From Lachnospiraceae bacterium UBA4381 (GTDB lineage: Bacteria > Bacillota > Clostridia > Lachnospirales > Lachnospiraceae), in assembly GCA_002391105.1 (NCBI GenBank), contig DGRT01000078.1:1-20413 (forward strand): a DNA stretch of 20,413 nucleotides, read 5' to 3'. Made by a program: the position numbers and the translations under genes. Below the pieces are notes generated by a model. That model ran no database searches. It saw only the letters and a program-made list of their open reading frames with translations, and was not told where the DNA came from. This document shows, piece after piece, positions 14,906-20,413 of this stretch (position 1 is its first letter; the number at the start of each line of letters is the position of its first letter).

Positions 14906-16198
14906 ATGAAGGCATACAAGGACATGACAAAAGAGGAACTGGCTCAGGAGATAAAGGAGCTCAAGGCTTCCTACAAGAAATATCAGGATATGGACCTGAG
15001 ACTGGATATGAGTCGTGGTAAGCCATGTCGTGAGCAGTTGGATATATCTATGGGAATGATGGACGCTCTGAATTCGGAGGCTGACCTGTCCTGTGCAGAT
15101 GGAACTGACTGCCGGAATTACGGTGTACTTACAGGAATCGAGGAGGCAAAGGTTCTTCTTGGAGATATGATGGAGAACAATCCCGATAATATAATTATCT
15201 ATGGTAACTCATCACTGAATGTCATGTATGATACGATAGCAAGAGCCATGACTCATGGTATCATGGGCAATACTCCATGGTGTAAGCAGGATAAGCTGAA
15301 GTTCTTATGCCCTGTGCCCGGCTATGACAGGCATTTTGCAATTACAGAATATTTTGGAATAGAGATGATACCGGTACCTATGTCTCCAACCGGACCTGAC
15401 ATGGATATGGTTGAGAAGCTTGTTTCTGAGGATCCGGCTATCAAGGGTATCTGGTGTACTCCGAAGTATTCCAATCCTCAGGGTTATTCCTATTCGGATG
15501 AGACAGTTACCAGATTTGCAAAGCTGAAGCCGGCTGCTCCGGACTTTCGTATATTCTGGGATAATGCTTATGGAATACATCATTTATATGAAGATAAGCA
15601 GGATTATCTGGTGGAGATTCTTGCAGAATGTAAGAGATGCGGAAATCCTGATCTGGTATATAAGTTTGCATCAACTTCCAAGATATCATTTCCGGGTAGT
15701 GGTATAGCTGCACTTGCCACATCACCTAACAATCTGGAAGATATTATGAAGCAGCTTAAGAATCAGACTATAGGACATGACAAGGTTAATCAGCTTCGTC
15801 ATGTAAGATTCTTCAAGGATATCTATGGTATGACAGAGCATATGAAGAAGCATGCGAATATTATCAGACCTAAGTTTGAGGCTGTTCTCGCGACTCTTGA
15901 CAACAGACTGGGTGGTCTTGAGATAGGTGAGTGGACCAGACCGATCGGTGGTTACTTTATAAGCTTTGATGCGCTGGAGGGCTGTGCAAAGGCGATAGTA
16001 GATAAGGCTAAGAAGGCGGGAGTTGTTATGACAGGAGCCGGTGCAACCTGGCCATATGGCAAGGATCCTCACGACAGCAACATACGTATAGCTCCAACCT
16101 ATCCTAACCTTGAGGATCTGAAGCTGGCTGCTGAGCTTTTCACACTTTGTGTAAGACTGGTAAGTGCTGAGAAGATATATAATGAGCTCGGTGCATAG
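14906..16198 (+). CDS. PLP-dependent aspartate aminotransferase, subgroup Ic type
   Basis: The enzyme would transfer an amino group between aspartate and 2-oxoglutarate through pyridoxal phosphate in the cytoplasm. Residues seen: SRGKPCREQLD near the N-terminus, NYGVLTGIEEAK, IYGNSSLNVMYD (phosphate-contacting), PVPGYDRHFAITEYFG, WCTPKYSNPQGYSYSD with the substrate-type Asn, FWDNAYGIHHL with the PLP-ring Asp and Tyr, and FASTSKISFPGSGIA with Lys259 forming the Schiff base. This set matches the fold-type I group often listed as aminotransferase MocR-like or AspAT Ic, rather than classical AspC. The start at 14906 follows GAGGAGG; an upstream ATG at 14858 lacks one. It has 430 residues. The gene follows the SGNH gene by 71 bases with no terminator seen, though the functions are unrelated. 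Confidence 0.92.
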   Translation: MKAYKDMTKEELAQEIKELKASYKKYQDMDLRLDMSRGKPCREQLDISMGMMDALNSEADLSCADGTDCRNYGVLTGIEEAKVLLGDMMENNPDNIIIYGNSSLNVMYDTIARAMTHGIMGNTPWCKQDKLKFLCPVPGYDRHFAITEYFGIEMIPVPMSPTGPDMDMVEKLVSEDPAIKGIWCTPKYSNPQGYSYSDETVTRFAKLKPAAPDFRIFWDNAYGIHHLYEDKQDYLVEILAECKRCGNPDLVYKFASTSKISFPGSGIAALATSPNNLEDIMKQLKNQTIGHDKVNQLRHVRFFKDIYGMTEHMKKHANIIRPKFEAVLATLDNRLGGLEIGEWTRPIGGYFISFDALEGCAKAIVDKAKKAGVVMTGAGATWPYGKDPHDSNIRIAPTYPNLEDLKLAAELFTLCVRLVSAEKIYNELGA

Positions 16199-16309
16199 GC
16201 TTAGAGATTAGTATTTTATTTAAAATGAAGTTGCAATGTTGATGAGTGTAAGGTGAATAAGCCGTAAGCTGCTCTATGAAGAGCATATTACTGGTCATAA
16301 GGATAAAGC

Positions 16310-17029
16310 ATGAAGCTTGATATAGTATATGAAGATGAATATATGATTGCGGTAAACAAGCCCTACGGTATGCCCAGTCAGCCGGATAAAACCTATGGGG
16401 TTGATCTTCTTACGGCTGTAAAGGAATATCTGTATAATGGCGATGGCGAGGAGCCTTATATTGCAATCATCAACAGACTGGACAGACCCGTGGCGGGTAT
16501 AGTCCTCATGGCAAAGGATGAAGCTACTGCGGCAAAGCTTTCTGATATGGTGCAGGATAGAGAGATAACCAAGTATTATCAGGCAGTTGTTCGGGGAGCT
16601 ATGAAGGAACCTGAGGGAGAGCTTTCAGGCTATCTTCTCCATGACAAGAAGCTTAATATATCACGTATGGTTTCCGAGGGAACCAAGGGTGCCAGAAAGG
16701 CTGAACTTTATTATGAGGTTCTGGATGAGCTCGATACGGATGAGGGTGTTATCAGTTATCTGCTGATTGAGCTTGTTACCGGAAGGCATCATCAGATCAG
16801 ATGTCAGCTTGCGGCAAATGGTACTCCTATATGGGGAGATACGAAGTATGGCAAAAGTAAAGCATATGGCGAAAAAACCGGCGGCAGGAGTAGTAAGAAT
16901 CAGTCAGGAGAGCTGGGGCTGTTCTCAACCATGATGGAGTTCGAACATCCTGTTACCGGGGATATGATAACACTTCATAGAGAACCGGAAGGGGGAGCAT
17001 TTGATATAGTAGATCAGATGGACTATTGA
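16310..17029 (+). CDS. RluA-family RNA pseudouridine synthase
   Basis: The protein converts specific uridines in rRNA or tRNA to pseudouridine. It begins directly with the catalytic domain (IVYEDEYMIAVNKPYGMPSQPD) and lacks an N-terminal S4 domain. The catalytic motif is INRLDRPVAGIVLMAK with Asp58, followed by KYYQAVVRG and ELVTGRHHQIRCQLA, where HHQIR replaces the usual THQIR. At 239 residues it is a short stand-alone member, so the target base cannot be deduced. AAGGA lies about seven bases before the start. The 111-base gap upstream holds only a small hairpin (TGCTCT/AGAGCA, 16270-16285) and no clear promoter. The BirA-like gene starts two bases after its stop, implying coupling. Confidence 0.9.
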   Translation: MKLDIVYEDEYMIAVNKPYGMPSQPDKTYGVDLLTAVKEYLYNGDGEEPYIAIINRLDRPVAGIVLMAKDEATAAKLSDMVQDREITKYYQAVVRGAMKEPEGELSGYLLHDKKLNISRMVSEGTKGARKAELYYEVLDELDTDEGVISYLLIELVTGRHHQIRCQLAANGTPIWGDTKYGKSKAYGEKTGGRSSKNQSGELGLFSTMMEFEHPVTGDMITLHREPEGGAFDIVDQMDY

Positions 17030-17031
17030 TC

Positions 17032-17772
17032 ATGAGTACGCGCAGCTTAGTTCTTGAGGAACTGGAAAGAAACAAAGGAATATATATATCTGGTGAGCAA
17101 CTGGCAGAGATATGTAAAGTCTCCAGAAATGCCATATGGAAATGCGTAGCTGATCTCAGACGATCCGGGTATGATATAGCTTCTCAAAACAACAAGGGAT
17201 ACTGTCTGGCTGAAAAGTCGGATATTATATCTGAAGAGGGAATCGAGCTGTATCTTCCTGACGAGCTTAGAAAGAATATCTATGTATTTGACGTACTGGA
17301 TTCTACAAATACAGAGGCAAAGAGGCTTATCTTAAATGAAAATGGGGCAATCAGTCATGGTACCCTGATCGTTGCCCGTAGTCAATCGGGAGGCAGAGGT
17401 CATGGAGGCTTGCAATTTGATTCTCCAGAGGGCGGTATATATATCAGTATTATATTAGAACCGGATAAGATGAAAGACAGTTCATGTCCGGTTACTGAAT
17501 ATATAGCATCAGTTGTAAAAGCATCGCTTGAAGAAGCATTTGGTATAAAGGTTTCAGTAAAAAAGAATAATGCGGTATTTCAAGGAAAGAAGAAAATCTG
17601 CGGAATACTGACTGAGGGAATATCCGATCTGGAAACCGGAATATATAGTAATTACATTGCCGGAATAGGAATAAGGATCAGTGATATTAAAATGCCATCT
17701 GCAGAGGGAAATGAAGTGGCTATAGTAAATAGAAATCAGTTGATTGCCAGACTCTTAAGTGATATGTGTTAA
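17032..17772 (+). CDS. Short, motif-degenerate BirA-like protein (HTH plus biotin ligase fold)
   Basis: Residues 1-60 form a BirA-type winged helix (LVLEELERNKGIYISGEQLA, VSRNAIWKCVADLRRSGYDI, NNKGYCL). The rest follows the biotin protein ligase fold: DVLDSTNTEAKR (88-98), a GRG loop, GKKKICGILTEG (185-196) and YIAGIGIRI. Key positions deviate. The biotinyl-AMP loop, normally GRGRRGR, reads GRGHGGL (121-127), and the normal KWPND reads KKNNA (177-181). The lysine before CGILTE is kept. The protein ends at 246 residues after NRNQLIARLLSDM, so the usual C-terminal SH3-like domain is absent (BirA is about 320). It may be a regulator that has lost ligase activity, or a decaying gene. The ATG at 17032 is two bases after the preceding stop; TTG 17026 is possible. 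No good SD box is seen. Confidence 0.82.
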   Translation: MSTRSLVLEELERNKGIYISGEQLAEICKVSRNAIWKCVADLRRSGYDIASQNNKGYCLAEKSDIISEEGIELYLPDELRKNIYVFDVLDSTNTEAKRLILNENGAISHGTLIVARSQSGGRGHGGLQFDSPEGGIYISIILEPDKMKDSSCPVTEYIASVVKASLEEAFGIKVSVKKNNAVFQGKKKICGILTEGISDLETGIYSNYIAGIGIRISDIKMPSAEGNEVAIVNRNQLIARLLSDMC

Positions 17773-17810
17773 TCGGTATAATAGTGATAATAAATGACAA
17801 TAGATGAGAG

Positions 17811-17888
17811 CCTAAAATGGTTCGCGCGAATGACAAACTAAAATAGTTCGCATGAATGTCAACCTAGAACAGTTCACGTGAATGTCAA
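17811..17888. repeat. Three tandem 26-base units with palindromic cores
   Basis: Units at 17811-17836, 17837-17862 and 17863-17888 share the pattern CTAaAAtaGTTC, a palindromic core, then GAATGTCAA. The cores are TTCGCGCGAA (17821-17830, perfect), TTCGCATGAA (17847-17856, imperfect) and TTCACGTGAA (17873-17882, perfect). A fourth unit begins (CCCAGAA at 17889) and runs into the terminator hairpin. The array could be a bound regulatory array or the multi-repeat end of an insertion sequence; no transposase is nearby. Confidence 0.75.
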
Positions 17889-17922
17889 CCCAGAAACATA
17901 ACTGGGTTGACATTTATTTTTT
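17883..17922 (+). terminator. Rho-independent terminator after the BirA-like gene
   Basis: A perfect 11-bp stem (TGTCAACCCAG at 17883-17893, CTGGGTTGACA at 17902-17912) with an 8-base loop is followed by TTTATTTTTT. Its left arm is built from the end of the 26-base repeat, and its right arm contains the -35 box of the next promoter. Confidence 0.9.
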
Positions 17923-17935
17923 GTTATGATACATT
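17907..17935 (+). promoter_or_regulatory. Promoter of the symporter gene
   Basis: TTGACA (17907-17912) is followed by a 17-base spacer and an extended -10, TGATACATT, whose box is TACATT (17930-17935). An inverted repeat, GATACATT (17928-17935) and AATGTATC (17951-17958), covers the -10 and the predicted start site and may be an operator. The -35 box lies in the 3' arm of the terminator. Confidence 0.7.
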
Positions 17936-17977
17936 ACGAGGCGTTAATAAAATGTATCAAGTTGAGGGGAAATCATA

Positions 17978-19339
17978 ATGGACATCTTTTTTACTGTAGT
18001 TCTTTTTCTGTATCTTGCTGTTTTTATGTTGATAGGAATACTGGATCTAAGGCGTGTGAAAAGCTTTACCGATTATAGTGTTGCAGGTAAATCCCAGAGC
18101 GCATTTGCAGTTCTGATGACACTGCTTGCTACTGTTATCGGTGCATCGACGACAATAGGAATAACTGATACGGTTAATAGTGTAGGCTTTCCCGGAATAT
18201 GGTGGCTGATGTTTGGTGCGATAGGACTTATACTTCAGTCATTTTTTATATCAGAAAAGGTCAGAGCCACAGGTGCTGATACACTTCCTGAGCTTGCTAA
18301 GATATTGGTGGGAGGTGCGGCAGAGAAGCTGATAGCGGCGGTGATAGTTATATCGTGGATCGGCGTAATAGCCGGACAACTGGTTGCTATGAACAGTCTT
18401 ATAGTTTTCGCAACAGGGAAGAACAGTAAATTACTTTTCGTAATAGTATCGCTTATAGTTGTTGGATATACCCTGATCGGCGGGCAGATGTCAGTTGTGA
18501 AAACAGATAAGATACAGCTCATTATCATACTTCTGGGTGTGGTTATATGCTGTGGCTATCTCTATCTGATAAAGGGCGATGCATCACATGAAGTGTTAGG
18601 AAATATAGAGCTGCTAAATGAAAACTACAGACCGATGAATCTTCTTACGCAGTTTTTTGTAATCGGAGGAGTATATTTTCTTGGTCCTGATATAATGTCG
18701 CGTAACTTTATTGCAAAGGATGAAAAAACAGCAAAACGTTCTGCTCTTATTTCCGGTATGGTTTTGATAGCATTTTCATTTATTATAACCCTTATCGGAA
18801 TGTGGGTAAGATATAATGTGACAGCGGATGAGCTTGGGGACGGAAAAGCGCTGATGTACGTTATCGGTCTGCTTCCAAAGCCGGTAGCTATTCTTATGAT
18901 ATTTGGACTCCTGTCTGCAATACTTTCATCAACAGACACCTGTATCATCAATGCATCTACTATATTTGTAAAAGATATTCTGGGTAAAGAAAATGTATCC
19001 GCAGTGAGAATTACCGTGGCGGTTATGGGGGTTCTTGCTACTCTGCTTGCAGTAATGGGACGAGGCGATATCATGAGTCTTCTGACCGGAGCTTATTCTA
19101 TCTATACCCCTGGCGTTATATTTCCACTACTGGTTGCAGTTCTTTGCTATAAGAAAAAGGAAATCAGAAAATGGGTCTGGCTTCTGGCATCAGTTCTGGG
19201 AGGACTTTTTGGAATAGCAGGAACATATTTTGGAACGGTATTACTTGCTGTAGGAATTCCTTCGACACTACTTGGCTATCTGTCACTTATAGGTATGGGA
19301 GTGTCGCTTCTGATATCTCTCCTTTCTGTTAAAATGTGA
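17978..19339 (+). CDS. Sodium:solute symporter (SSS family)
   Basis: This is a cytoplasmic-membrane carrier that couples uptake of a small solute to sodium entry. About 12-13 hydrophobic segments span the 453 residues. After the first span comes LRRVKSFTDYSVAGKSQSAF, typical of the family, then TLLATVIGASTTIG with the sodium-site region. The SSS signature is recognisable at GLLSAILSSTDTCIINASTIFVKDI. Family members carry proline, pantothenate, sugars, sialic acid or carboxylates; I cannot choose. The start at 17978 has a GAGGGG box eight bases away. It stands as its own unit, with a terminator and promoter before it and a REP array starting at its stop codon, so it may be an addition between conserved neighbours. 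The stop TGA belongs to the first REP copy. Confidence 0.92.
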   Translation: MDIFFTVVLFLYLAVFMLIGILDLRRVKSFTDYSVAGKSQSAFAVLMTLLATVIGASTTIGITDTVNSVGFPGIWWLMFGAIGLILQSFFISEKVRATGADTLPELAKILVGGAAEKLIAAVIVISWIGVIAGQLVAMNSLIVFATGKNSKLLFVIVSLIVVGYTLIGGQMSVVKTDKIQLIIILLGVVICCGYLYLIKGDASHEVLGNIELLNENYRPMNLLTQFFVIGGVYFLGPDIMSRNFIAKDEKTAKRSALISGMVLIAFSFIITLIGMWVRYNVTADELGDGKALMYVIGLLPKPVAILMIFGLLSAILSSTDTCIINASTIFVKDILGKENVSAVRITVAVMGVLATLLAVMGRGDIMSLLTGAYSIYTPGVIFPLLVAVLCYKKKEIRKWVWLLASVLGGLFGIAGTYFGTVLLAVGIPSTLLGYLSLIGMGVSLLISLLSVKM

Positions 19340-19420
19340 CAAAGTGCCTGTCCCCCTGTCACATGTGACAAAGTGCCTGTCCCCCTGTCACATGTGACAA
19401 GGTGCCTGTCCCCTTGTCAC
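19335..19420. repeat. Array of three tandem REP-like elements
   Basis: Three head-to-tail copies of about 29 bases lie at 19335-19363, 19364-19392 and 19393-19420. The first two are identical. The third differs in having AAGG and CCTTG arms, making its ends fully complementary. Each has TGTGACA and TGTCAC ends around GTGCCTGTCCCC. They belong to the same family as the pair at 11921-12017. The symporter stop codon is the TGA of the first TGTGACA. Confidence 0.9.
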
Positions 19421-19426
19421 TTTTTT
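19393..19426 (+). terminator. REP copy acting as rho-independent terminator
   Basis: In the third REP copy GTGACAAGG pairs with CCTTGTCAC around a 9-base loop, and six T residues follow at once (19421-19426). It is well placed to end the symporter transcript. Confidence 0.75.
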
Positions 19427-19442
19427 GATAGTGTAGTATAAT
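19414..19442 (+). promoter_or_regulatory. Promoter of proS
   Basis: TTGTCA (19414-19419) and a perfect TATAAT (19437-19442) are spaced by exactly 17 bases. The -35 box lies in the right arm of the third REP copy. The leader would be about 57 bases and begins with a hairpin (19453-19475, arms GCACTCTT and GAAGGGTGC). Confidence 0.8.
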
Positions 19443-19506
19443 GGCTATATGTGCACTCTTTTACGGGAAGGGTGCGGTTTATTACTTAGTATAAAGGAGC
19501 AGAAAA

Positions 19507-20413
19507 ATGGCTGATAAGAAGGTAGAGGCAATTACATCAATGGAGGAGGATTTTGCCCAGTGGTACACGGATGTAGTTGTAAAGGCTGATCTGACAGGAT
19601 ACACCAGTGTAAAAGGATTTATGGTACTTAAGCCGGCTGGTTATGCAATCTGGGAATTAATTCAGAAGCAGCTCGATGCAAGATTCAAAGAAACAGGCGT
19701 GGAAAATGTATATCTTCCTATGCTTATTCCCGAGGGACTTCTTCAGAAGGAGAAGGATCATGTAGAGGGATTTGCACCGGAGGTTGCCTGGGTAACTCAT
19801 GGAGGACTGAATCCTCTTCAGGAGAGGCTCTGCGTCAGACCGACCTCTGAGACACTTTTCTGTGATTTCTATCAGAAGGATATTACATCCTATAGAGACC
19901 TTCCAAAGGTATATAATCAGTGGTGCTCGGTAGTTCGCTGGGAGAAGGAGACCAGACCGTTCCTTCGTTCCAGAGAGTTTCTGTGGCAGGAAGGACACAC
20001 AGCTCATGCTACTGCTGAGGAAGCTGAAGAGAGAACTATCCAGATGTTAAATGTATATGCAGATTTCTGTGAGCAGATACTTGCTATCCCTGTAGTAAAG
20101 GGACAGAAGACTGAGAAGGAGAAGTTTGCCGGAGCTGTTGCCACCTATACTATAGAAGCACTTATGCACGATGGTAAAGCACTTCAGTCAGGAACCAGTC
20201 ATAATTTTGGAGATGGATTTGCAAAAGCATTTGGCGTTCAGTACGCAGATAAGGATAATCAGCTTAAATATGTTCATCAGACCTCATGGGGAATGACCAC
20301 CAGACTTATAGGTGCCATCATAATGGTTCATGGTGATGACAACGGACTGAAGCTTCCACCAAAGGTTGCGCCTACACAGGTTATGATCGTTCCTATCCAG
20401 CAGAAGAAGGAAG
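19507..20413 (+). CDS. proS: Prolyl-tRNA synthetase, type 3 (archaeal/eukaryote-like), 3' end outside the window
   Basis: The enzyme activates proline with ATP and charges tRNA-Pro. The frame is open from ATG 19507 to the window edge (302 codons visible), after an AGGAG box seven bases upstream. The sequence starts MADKKVEAITSMEEDFAQWY, then shows FMVLKPAGYAIWELIQKQLD (motif 1 region), VYLPMLIPEGLLQKEKDHVEGF, LCVRPTSETLF, QWCSVVRWEKETRPFLRSRE (motif 2), FLWQEGHTAHATAEEA and SGTSHNFGDGFAKAF, with MTTRLIGAIIMVHGDDNGL (motif 3 region). Direct passage from motif 2 to the aminoacylation core, with no editing (INS) domain, marks the type 3 ProRS found in eukaryotes, archaea and some bacteria including many Clostridia. 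The anticodon-binding domain begins at PPKVAPTQVMIVP and continues past the edge. Confidence 0.96.
   Translation, partial: MADKKVEAITSMEEDFAQWYTDVVVKADLTGYTSVKGFMVLKPAGYAIWELIQKQLDARFKETGVENVYLPMLIPEGLLQKEKDHVEGFAPEVAWVTHGGLNPLQERLCVRPTSETLFCDFYQKDITSYRDLPKVYNQWCSVVRWEKETRPFLRSREFLWQEGHTAHATAEEAEERTIQMLNVYADFCEQILAIPVVKGQKTEKEKFAGAVATYTIEALMHDGKALQSGTSHNFGDGFAKAFGVQYADKDNQLKYVHQTSWGMTTRLIGAIIMVHGDDNGLKLPPKVAPTQVMIVPIQQKKE

Noticed and set aside
16270..16285. Hairpin as terminator between the aminotransferase and the pseudouridine synthase
   Set aside because: The stem is only 6 bp and no T-tract follows.
17811..17888. Possible CRISPR-like array
   Set aside because: The 26-base units are directly contiguous with no unique spacers, the repeats diverge, and no cas gene is nearby.
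19335..19420. Possible CRISPR or attachment-site array
   Set aside because: Head-to-tail REP-like palindromes without spacers, integrase or duplicated tRNA end.
19443..19506. T-box riboswitch controlling proS
   Set aside because: The leader is only about 57 bases after the predicted promoter; there is no room for a specifier stem, and no T-box core sequence or antiterminator is visible.

Overview
The window looks like a chromosomal segment from a moderately AT-rich Firmicute, most likely a Lachnospiraceae-type Clostridium. The support is the MnmE-MnmG tRNA-modification pair with RsmG nearby, a type 3 (archaeal/eukaryote-like) prolyl-tRNA synthetase, two secreted proteins with aromatic choline-binding-like wall repeats, an LCP cell-wall ligase, and strong AGGAGG-type ribosome binding sites. 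This placement comes from reading protein motifs, not from a database search.

Layout. 1-534: end of a multi-spanning membrane protein, closed by a clear terminator. 650-5460: plus-strand run mnmE, mnmG and a DEDDh exonuclease. 5532-6239: rsmG on the opposite strand, convergent with the exonuclease. 6240-6519: divergent control region. 6520-9651: LCP ligase, sugar-phosphate nucleotidyltransferase and a four-span membrane protein, probably one transcription unit for envelope glycans. 9648-10751: tyrA on the minus strand, its stop codon overlapping the membrane protein's stop. 10972-11925: CaCA-type cation antiporter, ending inside a REP-like element that forms a long imperfect hairpin (11921-12017). 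12183-14834: two secreted proteins (CAP domain and SGNH hydrolase) sharing one type of wall-binding module. 14906-16198: subgroup Ic aspartate aminotransferase. 16310-17772: RluA-type pseudouridine synthase followed almost immediately by a shortened, motif-degenerate BirA homologue. 17978-19339: sodium:solute symporter framed by two different repeat arrays. 19507 to the end: proS, cut by the window edge.

Most genes are core housekeeping: tRNA and rRNA modification, tRNA charging, tyrosine and aspartate metabolism, and wall assembly. The unusual content lies in the repeats, the regulatory junctions and a few protein architectures. On both sides of the symporter a terminator hairpin carries the -35 box of the next promoter in its descending arm, with the T-tract in a 17-bp spacer. 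Both transporter genes ending in REP-like repeats take their TGA stop codon from the repeat. TyrA carries an N-terminal domain resembling the regulatory ferredoxin-like domain of DAHP synthase. The BirA homologue has lost the canonical ligase motifs. MnmE and MnmG, which act as a complex, both carry extra low-complexity insertions.

I found no complete mobile element, CRISPR array, tRNA or rRNA gene. No single cluster here is clearly a new defence or biosynthetic system. The best leads are the repeat-derived terminator/promoter junctions and the unusual protein architectures.
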